Made by a program: the position numbers and the translations under genes
Shown here: piece by piece, positions 15,463 to 27,281 of the stretch
How the letters are laid out: each line of letters starts with the position of its first letter
Numbering within the stretch: the first letter of the stretch is position 1
The notes under the pieces: generated by a model
What the model saw: only the letters and a program-made list of their open reading frames with translations
Told to the model about the DNA's origin: nothing
Databases searched by the model: none
From: Bacillus pumilus
Lineage (GTDB): Bacteria; Bacillota; Bacilli; Bacillales; Bacillaceae
Reading direction: 5' to 3'
Assembly (NCBI RefSeq): GCF_900186955.1
Contig: NZ_LT906438.1
Coordinates: forward strand, 3,224,001 to 3,288,000
Length of the DNA stretch: 64,000 bases

Positions 15463-15715
15463 TTTCTTGATTGATAAAATCAGTTAACGCATCAATGGCT
15501 TCTTGTTCATCCGCACCATCTGCTATCAGTTTGACAGTGATCCCAGAGCTGATCGCAAGGCTCATGAGACCCATAATGCTCTTCGCATTGACTCTTTTTC
15601 CGTCCTTCTCTAGAAAAATTTCAGCCCCAAAGCGATTCGCTTCCTGTACGAACAAAGCAGCGGGACGTGCCTGCAAGCCTGTTTTCAACTGGATGGTGAC
15701 CGTTTTTTCCACCAT
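15458..15715 (-). CDS. crh: Catabolite repression HPr-like protein Crh
   Basis: 85 residues. It is HPr-like but has Gln15 in GLQARPAA where HPr has the PTS phosphorylation His; the regulatory Ser46 (AKSIMGLMSL) is kept. HprK (35.8-36.7 kb) phosphorylates Ser46 when sugars are plentiful, and P-Ser-Crh then acts as corepressor of CcpA; PpaX/HprK reverse it. Unphosphorylated Crh also controls methylglyoxal synthase in B. subtilis. Located directly downstream of whiA, as in other Bacillus. Confidence 0.97.
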   Translation of the reverse strand: MVEKTVTIQLKTGLQARPAALFVQEANRFGAEIFLEKDGKRVNAKSIMGLMSLAISSGITVKLIADGADEQEAIDALTDFINQEN

Positions 15716-15741
15716 ATGATCTGCCTCCCTTTTTCATTCTC

Positions 15742-16692
15742 CTATTTAAGTGTAACAGCTTGTCCGTTTCGTAATTGTTCTGCAATTTGATCTAGCTTTC
15801 TTAAGCGGTGATTAATGCCTGATTTGCTGATCTTGCCGCTTTCCACCATTTCTCCCAATTCCTTTAGCGTGACCTCTTGATAGTCGACTCGCAGCTTTGC
15901 AATTTCTCGCAGCTTATCTGGCAGGGCATCAAGTCCAATTTTTTCATCAATGAATTGAATGTTCTCGACCTGGCGCAGTGATGCACCAATCGTTTTATTC
16001 AAGTTTGCTGTTTCACAATTGACGAGCCGGTTCACGGAATTCCGCATATCACGGACGATCCGAACGTCTTCGAAGCGAAGAAGTGAATTATGCGCACCTA
16101 CAACACTTAAGAATTCAGTAATTTTTTCGGCTTCTTTCATATATGTGATGTAGCCTTTTTTACGCTCAAGTGTTTTACTGTTGAGATGAAATTGGTTCAT
16201 GAGCTCACAAAGGGCATCATTGTGTTCTTTATATAGGGAAAAAATCTCAAGGTGATAGGAAGACGTTTCTGGATTATTCACAGAACCGCCTGCTAAAAAA
16301 GCACCTCTCATATAGGAGCGCTTACAACATCTTTTCTTTACAAGCTCTTCTGAAATATTACGCTCAAATACAAATTGCTCACCTAATATTTTCAAATCCT
16401 CTAAAATGGTTTTCGCTCGTTCTACTAGTCTGACAATATACACATTATTCTTTTTTAATCTCATTTTCTTACGAACGAGCAGCTCGACTGTGACATCATA
16501 TTTCTTTTTTAGCAGCGTATAAATCCGTCTTGCGATAGCTGCGTTCTCTGTTTGTATATCTAGAATTAATTTTCGATTAGAGAAAGATAATGAACCGTTC
16601 ATACGGATGAGGGCAGAAAGCTCTGCTTTTGTGCAGCAGTCCTTCACGTCCAGATTAGTCAGCTCTTTTTTTGTTTCGGATGCAAATGACAT
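15742..16692 (-). CDS. whiA: DNA-binding protein WhiA
   Basis: 316 residues from ATG 16692 ([13 protein letters not shown]), the same start and length as B. subtilis WhiA; an upstream in-frame ATG at 16707 lies in the Shine-Dalgarno region. It has an N-terminal LAGLIDADG-like degenerate homing-endonuclease domain (about 100-220, [21 protein letters not shown]) and a C-terminal helix-turn-helix ([19 protein letters not shown]). In Bacillus WhiA binds the nucleoid and supports cell division and chromosome segregation. Part of the yvcI-rapZ-glmR-whiA-crh operon. Confidence 0.97.
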   Translation of the reverse strand: MSFASETKKELTNLDVKDCCTKAELSALIRMNGSLSFSNRKLILDIQTENAAIARRIYTLLKKKYDVTVELLVRKKMRLKKNNVYIVRLVERAKTILEDLKILGEQFVFERNISEELVKKRCCKRSYMRGAFLAGGSVNNPETSSYHLEIFSLYKEHNDALCELMNQFHLNSKTLERKKGYITYMKEAEKITEFLSVVGAHNSLLRFEDVRIVRDMRNSVNRLVNCETANLNKTIGASLRQVENIQFIDEKIGLDALPDKLREIAKLRVDYQEVTLKELGEMVESGKISKSGINHRLRKLDQIAEQLRNGQAVTLK

Positions 16693-16709
16693 CCTTGCCA
16701 CCCCCATTC

Positions 16710-17669
16710 CTATTTTTTCTTATGCAGCAGGTCGACAAGCAGCGCGGCTACTTTCAGCGTGTCGTGACGAATCACATGCTGGTCGTATGTAATGATTTCC
16801 CCAGGGATGACTTCCAGTCCCATTGCCTTGAGTACATCTGTGTCGAACTGTACAGGCTGTGCCTGTTCTTCTGCATATTTTGCTTTGATCTCTTCTGGAA
16901 TTTCTTTATTGTTTACAAAAATGGTATCAATAAATGGACGAACCATATGATCGTTTAATGCCTGCACATGATCAGCTGCACTGTAGGAAAGCGTTTCCCC
17001 TGGCTGCGTCATGACATTGCAAATATACACTTTTTTCGCCTTAGAACGAATCACTTCTTCGCCAATATGCGGTACAAGCAAGTTTGGCAAGATACTTGTA
17101 TACAAGCTGCCAGGTCCAATGACGATCAAATCGGCTTCACGAATGACTTGAATCGATTCTGGGAGCGGCTCAATCGTATCAGGTGTGAGGAACACTCGTT
17201 TAATTCGCTCACCGTATGTTGGGATTTTTGATTCTCCTGTTACCACTTGCCCATTTTCTAATTCAGCATGTAGAACAACACTTGAATTCGCTGCTGGCAA
17301 AACTTTTCCTCTCACATTTAAGACCTTGCTCATTTCTGTGACGGCATGAAAAAAATCACCGGTTATATTTGTCATGGCCGCAAGAATGAGGTTGCCAAGA
17401 GAGTGGCCTGTTAAGTCATTCCCTTTGTTAAAACGGTGCTGAAATAAGTCTTCTACAAGCGGTTCAACATCAGAGAGAGCTGCAAGGACATTTCGAATAT
17501 CGCCTGGAGGCGGAATATTCAAATCATGCCGCAGTCTGCCTGAGCTGCCTCCGTCATCAGCAACCGTTACAATAGCGGTAATGTCCACTGGCTTTGTTTT
17601 TAGCCCTCTGAGCAAAACAGATAAGCCAGTGCCCCCGCCAAGAATGACCACCTTTGGAAGTGTCTTCAT
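16710..17669 (-). CDS. glmR: Gluconeogenesis factor GlmR (YvcK)
   Basis: 319 residues of the CofD/YvcK family. The N-terminus [18 protein letters not shown] and [20 protein letters not shown] segment ([10 protein letters not shown]) form the UDP-sugar binding fold; [14 protein letters not shown] is also conserved. GlmR binds UDP-GlcNAc and stimulates GlmS, pushing carbon into amino-sugar and wall synthesis, and is needed for growth on gluconeogenic carbon. It starts one base after the rapZ stop, which suggests coupling. Confidence 0.96.
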   Translation of the reverse strand: MKTLPKVVILGGGTGLSVLLRGLKTKPVDITAIVTVADDGGSSGRLRHDLNIPPPGDIRNVLAALSDVEPLVEDLFQHRFNKGNDLTGHSLGNLILAAMTNITGDFFHAVTEMSKVLNVRGKVLPAANSSVVLHAELENGQVVTGESKIPTYGERIKRVFLTPDTIEPLPESIQVIREADLIVIGPGSLYTSILPNLLVPHIGEEVIRSKAKKVYICNVMTQPGETLSYSAADHVQALNDHMVRPFIDTIFVNNKEIPEEIKAKYAEEQAQPVQFDTDVLKAMGLEVIPGEIITYDQHVIRHDTLKVAALLVDLLHKKK

Positions 17670-18557
17670 CTATTTTCTGCTTCTCTTTTCAATGTCCCGG
17701 TGAGTGACATGAGTGTAGTAGTCATTTTTAAAATACTCCGATAAGTAGTTCGCTAGCGTCACTGATCGGTGCTGTCCGCCTGTACAGCCAATAGCGATCA
17801 CAAGCTGGCTTTTTCCTTCTCGTTTATAGGACGGAAGCATAAAGCTGAGAAGGTCAATTAATTTCTCTGTGAATTTTTGTGTCTCGCTCCATTTCATTAC
17901 ATAGGAGCGCACTTCTTCATCGTTTCCAGTCTGTGGACGCATGCTCTCAATATAGTAAGGATTCGGCAGAAATCTCACATCAAATACAAGATCAGCATCA
18001 ATCGGCAGACCGTATTTAAAACCGAAAGACATCACATTCACTGTAAACACCTGCCCTTGGGTCGTGGCAAAGTGCGCGACAATTTTTTCTCGAAGCTGTT
18101 TTGGTTTTAAATCCGATGTATCAAAAATCATTTGAGCCCGACCTTTTAACTCTTCTAACAGATCGCGTTCCATTGCGATTCCTTCGAGCGGCAAACCTGT
18201 AGTCGCAAGAGGATGCGAACGTCTCGTTTCTTTGTATCTTGAGACAAGCACCTTATCGTTTGCATCTAGAAATAATATTCTTGGTGTGATCCAGCCAAGA
18301 TCACTCATTTCATCTAAGGCTGCAATCAAGCTGTCAAAGAATTCTCGTCCGCGCAAATCCATCACAAGGGCAACCTTACTCATCTTCGAATTCGATTCCT
18401 TCATGAGTTCTAGGAACTTTGGTAAAAGTGATGGCGGCAAGTTATCTACACAGAAGTAACCTAAATCTTCAAAGCTTTGAATGGCAACGGTTTTCCCCGC
18501 ACCTGACATTCCTGTAATAATCACAAGCTGAATATCTTCTTGTTTGTGCGTATTCAT
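17670..18557 (-). CDS. rapZ: RapZ-family nucleotide-binding protein (YvcJ)
   Basis: 295 residues from ATG 18557, matching B. subtilis YvcJ; the frame is open upstream but GAGGA sits before this ATG. Walker A GMSGAGKT is at ~18-25, and [11 protein letters not shown] in the C-terminal domain is the RapZ signature. The enterobacterial homologue hands the sRNA GlmZ to RNase E; in Bacillus YvcJ hydrolyses GTP and influences competence, with no known RNA partner. Its constant linkage to glmR suggests a role in amino-sugar control. Confidence 0.96.
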   Translation of the reverse strand: MNTHKQEDIQLVIITGMSGAGKTVAIQSFEDLGYFCVDNLPPSLLPKFLELMKESNSKMSKVALVMDLRGREFFDSLIAALDEMSDLGWITPRILFLDANDKVLVSRYKETRRSHPLATTGLPLEGIAMERDLLEELKGRAQMIFDTSDLKPKQLREKIVAHFATTQGQVFTVNVMSFGFKYGLPIDADLVFDVRFLPNPYYIESMRPQTGNDEEVRSYVMKWSETQKFTEKLIDLLSFMLPSYKREGKSQLVIAIGCTGGQHRSVTLANYLSEYFKNDYYTHVTHRDIEKRSRK

Positions 18558-18596
18558 GCCTGCTTCCTCTCCTTCTTTATAAAAACGGTTCATGTA

Positions 18597-19061
18597 TTAG
18601 TCTCCTTGAGGATCTAACCGATAAGCAATCAATTCAAAATCAGGTGTATACGTAAAAGTACCGTGAAGAAGTCCTTTTCCCTTTAGCATGAAATCAAGAA
18701 TATGGGAATCCCCTGGTGCCATCGGTAAATGCGGCACATCCTTTACTTCATGCCACTTTAAAATGCCTTCCTCTGACTCTGTCACGTTTTTTCCAGTAAA
18801 TGAATCTGCCATAAAGGTGAACATCATCCACTCTTGAACGATTTGATCGCCTTCTTTTATGATAAAGGTAAAAACACCTTTTAACTGTGGATTTAAAATA
18901 TAAATTCCTGTTTCTTCTCTATACTCTCGAACGACTGAATCCTTGACCGATTCTCCGCTTTCCATTTTTCCGCCCGGCGCTACCCACCAGCCTCGTCTTG
19001 GCTTTTGCAGCAAGAGAACTTGATCTTCGTGATGCAGCACACAATTGGTTACTCGTTGCAT
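18597..19061 (-). CDS. yvcI: Nudix hydrolase YvcI
   Basis: 154 residues. The Nudix box is complete: GGKMESGESVKDSVVREYREETGI (GX5EX7REUXEEXGU). It starts at ATG 19061 after AGGTGAC. Nudix enzymes hydrolyse nucleoside diphosphates linked to another group; the substrate is not evident. It is the first gene of the operon leading to crh, driven by the promoter at 19095-19123. Confidence 0.93.
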   Translation of the reverse strand: MQRVTNCVLHHEDQVLLLQKPRRGWWVAPGGKMESGESVKDSVVREYREETGIYILNPQLKGVFTFIIKEGDQIVQEWMMFTFMADSFTGKNVTESEEGILKWHEVKDVPHLPMAPGDSHILDFMLKGKGLLHGTFTYTPDFELIAYRLDPQGD

Positions 19062-19094
19062 CAGCTGTCACCTACTCTTTTATGTCTTTAACTT

Positions 19095-19123
19095 ATTATA
19101 CAGGTTCATCCTGACGTCCACAA
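19095..19123 (-). promoter_or_regulatory. SigA promoter of yvcI operon
   Basis: -35 TTGTGG (19123-19118), 17-bp spacer, -10 TATAAT (19100-19095) on the minus strand, about 35 bp before the yvcI start. The rest of the 19062-19418 gap holds the trxB terminator and nothing else that I can support. Confidence 0.7.
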
Positions 19124-19265
19124 TGAACATGCCCCTTCTTCACCGAAAACAGACCGAATTTCGTCTGAAAGAAGTGGCGAGCATTTTCTCTACTCTTTAT
19201 TTTACAGCAATCAATGGTTCTCCATGCGTCATTTGTGAACATCTCATGAATTTCTGATTTTAAGC

Positions 19266-19296
19266 AAAAAAAAGGACACGGATTCTCATCCGTGCC
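19266..19296 (-). terminator. Terminator of trxB
   Basis: Minus strand GGCACGGAT-GAG-AATCCGTGTCC followed by eight T (19273-19266). It lies about 120 bp beyond the trxB stop. Confidence 0.85.
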
Positions 19297-19418
19297 AAAC
19301 ATGTATTCCTTATAAAAGGGGGTCAATTACTAGTTTTATCATAACGGAAAATTGTTTCACCCGTGTTACATTCCAGTTAAAAGCCCATGACGCTATATTA
19401 AGGATTTACGACAGCCTT

Positions 19419-20405
<987 letters not shown>

Positions 20406-20531
20406 TTATTAGAATGCCCTTGGGTGATGCTTCCATTCATGACAGAAAGCATCCATTCCACTCTTATTTTTATTCCTTACCCATATCCTATTAAATCTGC
20501 GGATAATAAGCGAATCATTTGCTCATATGTT

Positions 20532-20573
20532 CAAAAAAAGAAAAAGCTTCCTTAAACTGCTGTTTAAGGAAGC
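20532..20573 (-). terminator. Terminator of cwlO
   Basis: Minus strand GCTTCCTTAAAC-AGCA-GTTTAAGGAAGC (20573-20546), a perfect 12-bp stem, followed by TTTTTCTTTTTTT. Confidence 0.92.
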
Positions 20574-20602
20574 CTGTTTACGGTTATATAGTAAGTAATG
20601 AT

Positions 20603-21991
20603 TTATTCAACGACTCTTCTTACAACGCCATTGAATGCTTTTTTCCAGTAAACATTGCTCATAGAGTCAACTGAAACACCGCGAGAGCTGTTATCGTTCA
20701 AGAATGTACCGTTTCCTAAGTAAATACCAACGTGTCCATTTACTTTATACGTATCAAAGAACACAAGGTCTCCGCGTTTCATGTCAGATGCACTTACAGC
20801 TCTTCCTTTACCTACAAGCGTATCTGTTGTTGTACCGCCAACTGGTCCAAGGTTGATGCCTGCTGATGCAAATGCCCAGCGAACGAATGAAGAACAGTCA
20901 AAACGACGTGCGTCAATATCAGCTTGTGATCTGCCACCAGCCCATTTATATGGAGATTGTCCAACAATGGAAGAACCTGTGCTGATTGCACCTTCGATTC
21001 CGCCTACGTTACTGCTGACAGGTGATCCACCGCCAGTAGATGGCTTCTTGCTTGGTGAACTGCTGTTGTTATTATCGTTGTTGTTTGAAGATCCACTGTT
21101 ACTGTTATTTGAAGACGAGCTGCTGTCGTTCGTTGAGCTGTTGTCTTCTGCTTGAACACTAGCTTGACGCTGCTGTTGTCTTTGTACTTTTTCTTCTTTT
21201 GCTTTTTGAGCTGCTTCTCTTGCTTCTTTTTCAGCTTGTTTTTGAGCAGTGATTGTTGCGTCTTTTTCAGATGCAATGCTGTTAGCCTCACTGTTTAACT
21301 CGCTAATTTGAGAAGAAGCACTTCCTTTTTGCTCTTTCACTTGCTTGAATAGCTTGTCTTTTTCATCAAGCTGTTTATTCAAGTCTGTTTGAAGTGTTTC
21401 AAGCTTTGTAAGTGTCTTTTGAACATCTTCAAGCTTTGTGTTTAATTCGTTTTCAGACTTTTGGAGCTCAGCTTTGTCTTTTTCTTGCTCTTTAATGATT
21501 TCGCTGTCTGCGTTGATGAGTGTAGATACTGCACCTGCACGGCTGATGAAATCGCTAAAGCTTTTCGCTCCTAGTAATACATCTATGTATTTCGTAGAAC
21601 CGCCGCTTTCTTGAAGCGCACGTACACGCTTTTTCAAGAATTTGTTTCGATCTTCAATACGTTTTTCAGTATCAGCAATGTCTTTTTTCAGTGCATTGAT
21701 TTCTTTTTTCGTTTGTTCATTTTCTTTTTGTTTTTCTTCGATTTGATCACTTGTTTTTAAAGCTTTCTCGTCAATTTCTTTTAGCTTTAGTGCAAGTGCC
21801 TCTTGTTTTGCTTCAAGCTTTGAAAGCTCATCTTTTTTCTTTTGAAGGTTTTTGTTGACCTCAGATTGCTTGCTGTCCAGCTCTTGTTTCTTTTGTTCAA
21901 AGTTCTGTGCGTTTGCTTCATGAGTAAATGGGATAAATAAACTGCTCGCTCCGATGACCGAAGCTAAACCGAAAGTAATAAACTTTTTCAC
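20603..21991 (-). CDS. cwlO: Peptidoglycan D,L-endopeptidase CwlO
   Basis: 462 residues from GTG 21991, preceded by AAAGGAGGA. A signal peptide ends near ANAQN; residues ~30-250 are a long coiled coil (Lys/Glu/Gln-rich); then a Ser/Asn-rich low-complexity linker (~285-330); then the NlpC/P60 domain with catalytic Cys in [13 protein letters not shown] and His in [11 protein letters not shown]. It cuts the D-Glu-meso-DAP bond of wall peptides and is one of two enzymes essential for elongation in B. subtilis, activated through its coiled coil by FtsEX. The predicted 5' leader is about 185 nt. Confidence 0.95.
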   Translation of the reverse strand: MKKFITFGLASVIGASSLFIPFTHEANAQNFEQKKQELDSKQSEVNKNLQKKKDELSKLEAKQEALALKLKEIDEKALKTSDQIEEKQKENEQTKKEINALKKDIADTEKRIEDRNKFLKKRVRALQESGGSTKYIDVLLGAKSFSDFISRAGAVSTLINADSEIIKEQEKDKAELQKSENELNTKLEDVQKTLTKLETLQTDLNKQLDEKDKLFKQVKEQKGSASSQISELNSEANSIASEKDATITAQKQAEKEAREAAQKAKEEKVQRQQQRQASVQAEDNSSTNDSSSSSNNSNSGSSNNNDNNNSSSPSKKPSTGGGSPVSSNVGGIEGAISTGSSIVGQSPYKWAGGRSQADIDARRFDCSSFVRWAFASAGINLGPVGGTTTDTLVGKGRAVSASDMKRGDLVFFDTYKVNGHVGIYLGNGTFLNDNSSRGVSVDSMSNVYWKKAFNGVVRRVVE

Positions 21992-22183
21992 GAATAGTTC
22001 CTCCTTTGACAATTTCCAAGCGACATGAGAAAGCAGCAAATTCTCTGCGACCAATCTGTGCTATCTATGTCTTTCTTCCTGATTGATCAGTCAGATGTTG
22101 ACCAGATTGTTTCTATCACTAGGTGTTTCATTATGTATAGTAAAATATCTAAATATATGTCTTTGTTTTAATCCACGATTTTC

Positions 22184-22228
22184 ATTATACATGAGACATC
22201 GACAAAATGAGCTAATATTTTTATTACA
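22184..22228 (-). promoter_or_regulatory. cwlO promoter with WalR-like site
   Basis: -10 TATAAT lies at 22189-22184 on the minus strand without a normal -35. Upstream, TGTAAT-AAAAA-TATTAG (22228-22212) has a perfect first WalR half-site and a weak second one. WalR activates cwlO in B. subtilis. The predicted start near 22177 gives a 5' leader of about 185 nt, similar to the long unstable leader I recall for B. subtilis cwlO. Confidence 0.55.
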
Positions 22229-22300
22229 TTTATGTTTCAAAAACATGTCGTGATTGTCATACTTCGCCAAATCCTTGCAAATCCCACCTTTTTATCCAAG

Positions 22301-22328
22301 AAAAAAGCATGACCTTTTCGGCCATGCT
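22301..22328 (-). terminator. Terminator of yvcD
   Basis: Minus strand AGCATGGCC-loop-GGTCATGCT followed by TTTTT. Confidence 0.88.
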
Positions 22329-22354
22329 GCAATCTTCTAAATCTATTTACCTAT

Positions 22355-23812
22355 TTAATCAATTAATGTACAAATGACTTGTTCATATTTAGACAGTGTT
22401 TGAACACTGATTTGAAAAGAGGCTGCAATCTCTTTTTTGCTCATAGATTCTTCTTGCTCCTGCATCCATAAATAATAGGATGCTGCTGCCCATGCAGGCG
22501 CATTTTTCTTATCTACGCCAGAAGCACGTGCCTGCTGAATAATATGGAATAACCAAAAATAAGGCATATGGCTGTCAGGCTGAACAGCTTCTTCCAAGCT
22601 GGATGCCGCCTGTTTTGCGAAAACCGCATCTTCTGAAAAAGACCGTTCTTCCATTTCATCTTCGTATAAGAGCAGTTCAATGAATTGCTGTTCAAAAGCT
22701 GTTTTCGCTGCGCGTGCATCAAGGACAGATTGAAGAACGTCACGTTCTCCTTTTTGTTTGCTTACATAGTACGCCGTCAGCCGCTCCTCAATGGAGACCA
22801 TTGGCTCAGTCTCCTCAGGTTTATCCTGCCATGGCTTGATTTCATCTGCATCGATATCTTCTTCGACCATCTTATCCCAAACCGTCTGTGCAAGCGTTTT
22901 GTGACCTGTATAATAAGCTGCGCTTGCGAGCCAGTATAAAAATGTACTATCTCCTTGAAAGCCTGTTTTGTACAAAGAATAAAGCCATTTAAATGCCCAT
23001 TCAAATTCTCCAACTAGGGCAAATGTTGCGCCAAGCTTATAACGCTGTTCACTTAATATTGGATACACGTGCGTTAATTGCTTTGCTAACGTATTGACCT
23101 TTTCTTCTTCTTTTTCATAATGATAGAAGACTAGCTGGTTGCAAAGGGCATGCAGATTACCCGGATTTTCATGTAGAACCCGGTTCAGCATCTCTTTTGC
23201 CTGATGGATTTGACCAGAATAAAAATAGGCCAATGCGAGATTGTTATACGCTGACCAAAATTCTGGATACTCAACAATCATCTGTTCCAGCATCTCAATG
23301 GCTTCATCAAGCCTGCCGCTTTCCAGTAAGTGATTTGCTTGATCCTGCTTCACAATCAGGTCATCCTGATCGTAAGGAAAATCTTCGTTCTCTTCGTCAC
23401 TCATATCGAGCAGGTCGAGAAGGTCATCATTTTCATCTGCAAATTCCCCGTTCTCTTCTAATGAAGCATAGGCAGTCGCTGACTTATATGCCTCTTGAAA
23501 GAGTCCTAGATTCGCATAATTATTGGCTTTAAAATAGTGACACTCAAACATATTTTCATCAATATGTTCAAGGATGAAATCAAGCAGTTCATTTGATTGT
23601 TGGAAATGACCCATTTCAGTATAAATAATAGCAAGCTGTGACAGCATTTCTACATTTTCAGGCTCAAGTACGATAGCCCGCTGTATGAGCTTACTCGCTT
23701 TAGATAGATTTCTTTCTCTATAAGCTTTTAGACCTTTATGAAAAAAGTAATGCCCATCTTGGAATAGCTGGACGACTTGTGTGTGATTATTTTGAGAAGT
23801 GTATTTACTCAC
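22355..23812 (-). CDS. yvcD: TPR-repeat protein YvcD
   Basis: 485 residues from GTG 23812, with GGAGGG five bases upstream; equals B. subtilis YvcD in length. At least five tetratricopeptide-like helix pairs are readable between residues 30 and 300 (for example KASKLIQRAIVLEPENVEML and EAIEMLEQMIVEYPEFWSAYN). An acidic stretch (DENDDLLDLLDMSDEENEDF) interrupts the repeats at ~130-150. The C-terminus looks like a short helix-turn-helix (KKEIAASFQISVQTLSKYEQ). TPR proteins are protein-protein scaffolds; partner unknown. Confidence 0.88.
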   Translation of the reverse strand: MSKYTSQNNHTQVVQLFQDGHYFFHKGLKAYRERNLSKASKLIQRAIVLEPENVEMLSQLAIIYTEMGHFQQSNELLDFILEHIDENMFECHYFKANNYANLGLFQEAYKSATAYASLEENGEFADENDDLLDLLDMSDEENEDFPYDQDDLIVKQDQANHLLESGRLDEAIEMLEQMIVEYPEFWSAYNNLALAYFYSGQIHQAKEMLNRVLHENPGNLHALCNQLVFYHYEKEEEKVNTLAKQLTHVYPILSEQRYKLGATFALVGEFEWAFKWLYSLYKTGFQGDSTFLYWLASAAYYTGHKTLAQTVWDKMVEEDIDADEIKPWQDKPEETEPMVSIEERLTAYYVSKQKGERDVLQSVLDARAAKTAFEQQFIELLLYEDEMEERSFSEDAVFAKQAASSLEEAVQPDSHMPYFWLFHIIQQARASGVDKKNAPAWAAASYYLWMQEQEESMSKKEIAASFQISVQTLSKYEQVICTLID

Positions 23813-23914
23813 TGATACCCTCCATTTCGAACAGTGTACCGTGTGTAGTATAACATACTTCAAGAGTCGTCACATAGAACAAAAGAAAAGGAAGGATTTG
23901 TTTTTCACTTAGGA

Positions 23915-23944
23915 AATAAAAAGCCGGAGGTGTCCCCGGCTTTT
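23915..23944 (-). terminator. Terminator of his operon
   Basis: Minus strand AAAAGCCGG...CCGGCTTTT with a short loop, starting in the last codon of hisI and followed by T residues. Confidence 0.85.
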
Positions 23945-24573
23945 CACTCGCCTTGATGACGTTTTTTTAATACTTTTAATACATCATCAAGTGGCAATTG
24001 CTGTTCACGTAATAACACAAGCAGGTGATACAGAAGATCGGCTGTTTCCCATTTCAATTCTTCTTGATCCCGGTTTTTCGCGGCAATGATGACCTCTGAC
24101 GCTTCTTCCCCTACCTTTTTCAGGATTTTATCGACCCCTTTTTCAAATAGATAGGTTGTATAAGCGCCTTCTGGCATTTCTGCCTGACGTTTCGCAATCA
24201 CCTGTTCAAGTTCATTTAAAATTGCAAAACGATCCTGCTCTTCCGTTTGACGCTTCACGCCTTCTTCCGAAAAGCAGCTATAGCTGCCAGTGTGGCACGC
24301 TGGTCCACTTGGTGAGACAAGAATAAGCAGAGCATCCTTGTCACAGTCATATCGAATGGATGTGACTCGCTGAGTATGTCCAGATGTGGCGCCTTTGTGC
24401 CAAAGCTCGTTTCTTGATCGGCTGTAAAACCATGTTTCCCCTGTCTCTAGTGTTTTTTCATAGGATTCTTGATTCATATACGCCAATGTCAATACTTCCT
24501 TACTTTGAGCATCCTGTACAATCGCAGGTATCAGGCCTGCCTCATTAAAGGATAATTCGTTTCCCTGTTTCAT
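23944..24573 (-). CDS. hisI: Bifunctional phosphoribosyl-AMP cyclohydrolase / phosphoribosyl-ATP pyrophosphatase
   Basis: 209 residues, a fused HisI-HisE. The N-terminal half has the PRA-CH zinc/metal residues ([29 protein letters not shown]). The C-terminal half has the all-alpha PRA-PH site ([29 protein letters not shown]). It carries out steps 2 and 3 of histidine synthesis in the cytosol. Last gene of the operon, overlapping hisF by 4 nt and followed by the operon terminator. Confidence 0.97.
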   Translation of the reverse strand: MKQGNELSFNEAGLIPAIVQDAQSKEVLTLAYMNQESYEKTLETGETWFYSRSRNELWHKGATSGHTQRVTSIRYDCDKDALLILVSPSGPACHTGSYSCFSEEGVKRQTEEQDRFAILNELEQVIAKRQAEMPEGAYTTYLFEKGVDKILKKVGEEASEVIIAAKNRDQEELKWETADLLYHLLVLLREQQLPLDDVLKVLKKRHQGE

Positions 24574-25328
24574 CTGACCTTCACCCCGTGTTCTCTCAAG
24601 TATGTCTTTACCTCTTGAATTGAAGTCTCTTTATAATGAAAAATGGAAGCTGCTAAAGCTGCATCCGCTTCTCCTTTTGTAAATGCCTCCAGCATATGCT
24701 GAGCATTGCCAGCACCTCCCGAGGCAATGACAGGTACGGTGACAGCTTCTGACACAAGCTTTGTTAATCGATGATCAAAGCCCTTTTTCTCACCGTCGGC
24801 ATCCATACTTGTCAGCAAGATCTCTCCTGCCCCCCTCAGCACGGCTTCTTTTGCCCAATCGCTAACCTCTATATCCGTTTGACGGCGCCCTCCGTGTGTA
24901 TAAACCATGTACGCTTTTTTCTCTTCATCGTACTTTGCATCTATTGCAACGACGATGCACTGAGAACCAAAAAAATCGGCGCCTTCAGAAATCAGTTCTG
25001 GTCTTAAAACTGCCGCTGTGTTCACAGATACTTTGTCTGCACCCGCTCTTAATATGCGCTTCATGTCATCAAGGTGGTTAATTCCGCCGCCTACCGTAAA
25101 AGGGATGGCAAGAGTGGACGCCACTTGCTTGACCATATCCACCATCGTTTTCCGGCCTTCATGAGAGGCAGAAATATCAAGAAAGACGAGTTCATCCGCC
25201 CCTTCCTCATCATACATCTGCGCTAATTCTACCGGATCACCGGCATCCTTTAAGCCGAGGAATTGCACCCCTTTGACCACACGACCTTCCTTCACATCGA
25301 GACATGGGATGATTCGTTTTGTCATCAT
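24570..25328 (-). CDS. hisF: Imidazole glycerol phosphate synthase subunit HisF
   Basis: 252 residues, (beta/alpha)8 barrel. It begins [20 protein letters not shown] with the catalytic Asp in CLDV; the second catalytic Asp and phosphate loops (VGGGI, ASGGAG) are present. It closes the imidazole ring using ammonia from HisH, producing IGP and AICAR. Overlaps hisA and hisI by 4 nt. Confidence 0.98.
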   Translation of the reverse strand: MMTKRIIPCLDVKEGRVVKGVQFLGLKDAGDPVELAQMYDEEGADELVFLDISASHEGRKTMVDMVKQVASTLAIPFTVGGGINHLDDMKRILRAGADKVSVNTAAVLRPELISEGADFFGSQCIVVAIDAKYDEEKKAYMVYTHGGRRQTDIEVSDWAKEAVLRGAGEILLTSMDADGEKKGFDHRLTKLVSEAVTVPVIASGGAGNAQHMLEAFTKGEADAALAASIFHYKETSIQEVKTYLREHGVKVR

Positions 25329-26062
25329 ACGCGGTCAAGCCCTTCAATTGCTTCAGCTAAAGTAAACCGCTCCGTATAAAGTGCCTTTCCAATGATTGCA
25401 CCAGAAACGCCTGACTGTTTTTGTGCTGACAGCTTTTGGAGATCGGCTACCGAACTGATACCGCCTGAGGCAATAACTTGTTTGCCAGTAGCTTCTGCTA
25501 AGCGAATTGTACTTTCCACATTGGGCCCAGCCAGCATGCCGTCCATTTGAATATCTGTGAAAATAAAGACCTCCGCGCCTTCCTTTGCCAATTCTTTGCC
25601 GAGATCCTCTGCCTTCACTTTCGACGTTTCAAGCCACCCCTCAGTCGATACGAATCCATTTCGCGCATCAATGCCAATCGCTATTTTCTCCCCATATTGC
25701 GCAAGCATTTTTTTCACAAAGGCAGGGTTAGAAACAGCCGAGCTGCCAAGGATGACTCTAGCTACACCATTGTTTATATAAAAGGCAACGTCTTCTTCTG
25801 TCCGAATGCCACCACCAATTTGTACATTTACATCTAAGGATGAAGCAATCGCCAGCACATGCTCATGATTGACGCGACTCCCCGCTTTGGCACCATCTAG
25901 GTCAACGAGATGAATCCACTTTGCTCCTTCATTTGCAAATCGCGTCGCCATATCGAGCGGCGAATCTCCATAAATGGTTTCTTGATCATAATCTCCTTGC
26001 ACGAGCCGTACACATTTGCCATTTCTCATATCAATCGCTGGATACAATGTAAAGTCACTCAT
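25325..26062 (-). CDS. hisA: ProFAR isomerase HisA
   Basis: 245 residues, (beta/alpha)8 barrel related to HisF. It opens [21 protein letters not shown] with the catalytic Asp in AIDM; QIGGGIR and ASGGIS are the phosphate-binding loops and [10 protein letters not shown] carries the second Asp. It isomerises ProFAR to PRFAR, step 4 of histidine synthesis. Confidence 0.98.
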   Translation of the reverse strand: MSDFTLYPAIDMRNGKCVRLVQGDYDQETIYGDSPLDMATRFANEGAKWIHLVDLDGAKAGSRVNHEHVLAIASSLDVNVQIGGGIRTEEDVAFYINNGVARVILGSSAVSNPAFVKKMLAQYGEKIAIGIDARNGFVSTEGWLETSKVKAEDLGKELAKEGAEVFIFTDIQMDGMLAGPNVESTIRLAEATGKQVIASGGISSVADLQKLSAQKQSGVSGAIIGKALYTERFTLAEAIEGLDRV

Positions 26063-26697
26063 TTGTTCACCCTCTGTTCGTTTGCTAATTGAATAAATTG
26101 TTTGAGCAGCGCCATGCCCGTTGTACTGCTTTTTTCAGGGTGAAACTGTGCGCCTAGCACATTTCCCATGCCAACAACTGCTGGTACTTGAACGCCATAG
26201 TCTGCGCTTGCTAATTGCTCTTCTGGATTCATATCCCTCACATAATAAGAGTGAACAAAGTACGCAAATCCTTCCGGTACCCCGTCAAACAATGGGGAGG
26301 GCTGATGAAATGTGAGCTCATTCCACCCCATATGAGGCACCTTCAGCCTTTGCCCACCCTGGTCACGATCCTTTAGAAGAACGACACGCCCTTTTAGCAG
26401 CCCCAAACCTTTCGTACGCCCTGCCTCTTCACTTTCTTCAAATAACAGCTGCATCCCAAGACAAATGCCAAATAGCAGCTTTCCTTCCTGCACTACTTGG
26501 TGGATAAACGCCTCAAGCCCTGTCTGTTTTAACAGCTGCATCGCATCACGAAACGAACCGACCCCAGGCAAAATATAAGCATCTGCCTTTTTGAGCTCCT
26601 CCACATCAGAGGAGACGATATAACGGGCACCTGCTCGTTCCAGTGCTTTTGATACGCTGAACAAATTTCCCATTCCGTAATCAATGACTCCGATCAT
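26059..26697 (-). CDS. hisH: Imidazole glycerol phosphate synthase subunit HisH
   Basis: 212 residues, class I glutamine amidotransferase. Nucleophile Cys lies in [12 protein letters not shown]; the His-x-Glu pair is in [10 protein letters not shown]. It makes ammonia from glutamine and channels it to HisF. Shares one base with hisB and overlaps hisA by 4 nt. Confidence 0.98.
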   Translation of the reverse strand: MIGVIDYGMGNLFSVSKALERAGARYIVSSDVEELKKADAYILPGVGSFRDAMQLLKQTGLEAFIHQVVQEGKLLFGICLGMQLLFEESEEAGRTKGLGLLKGRVVLLKDRDQGGQRLKVPHMGWNELTFHQPSPLFDGVPEGFAYFVHSYYVRDMNPEEQLASADYGVQVPAVVGMGNVLGAQFHPEKSSTTGMALLKQFIQLANEQRVNK

Positions 26698-27281
26698 TAG
26701 AGCATCCCCTTTGTTGAAGGAATCCCTTTCACACGTGGATCAATGGTTGTTGCTTCATCTAAAGCACGTGCCATTGCTTTAAAAATAGCTTCAATTATAT
26801 GGTGTGTATTGGTTCCATAGTGAACAATTACATGAAGATTTATACGAGCTTCTAACGCAAACTTCCAAAGAAACTCATGTATGAGCTCTGTATCAAAGGT
26901 ACCGACCTTTTGACTTGGAAAGGCCGCTCTCATTTCTAAATGAGGACGATTGCTTAAGTCGACCACGACCTGGGCAAGCGTTTCATCCATTGGAACAAAA
27001 CTGGAGCCATATCGCTTGATTCCCTTTTTATCACCTAACGCTTCCTTAAACATTTGCCCAAGCACGATGCCGATATCTTCCGTTGTGTGGTGATCATCAA
27101 CATCCGTATCTCCTTTCGCATCGACGGTCAAATTAAAGTGTCCATGCTTCGTAAATAGATCGAGCATGTGTGTCATAAAAGGGACATCTGTTTGAATATC
27201 CGCTGTTCCTTCCCCATCAATCTCTAACGATAACGAAATATTCGTTTCATTTGTTTGTCTCGCTGTTTCCGCCTGTCTCAT
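26697..27281 (-). CDS. hisB: Imidazoleglycerol-phosphate dehydratase
   Basis: 194 residues. The two metal-binding His clusters [12 protein letters not shown] and [15 protein letters not shown] are intact. It is monofunctional, without the phosphatase domain of enterobacterial HisB; histidinol-phosphatase (HisJ type) must be elsewhere. It dehydrates IGP to imidazole acetol phosphate. Confidence 0.98.
   Translation of the reverse strand: MRQAETARQTNETNISLSLEIDGEGTADIQTDVPFMTHMLDLFTKHGHFNLTVDAKGDTDVDDHHTTEDIGIVLGQMFKEALGDKKGIKRYGSSFVPMDETLAQVVVDLSNRPHLEMRAAFPSQKVGTFDTELIHEFLWKFALEARINLHVIVHYGTNTHHIIEAIFKAMARALDEATTIDPRVKGIPSTKGML

Noticed and set aside
19096..19326. Minus-strand frame of 76 codons between trxB and yvcI
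   Set aside because: Spans the trxB terminator and the yvcI promoter, and has no Shine-Dalgarno or family resemblance.
20420..20450. Inverted repeat GATGCTT/AAGCATC upstream of trxB
   Set aside because: Only 7 bp with a 14-nt loop and no T run or known operator match.
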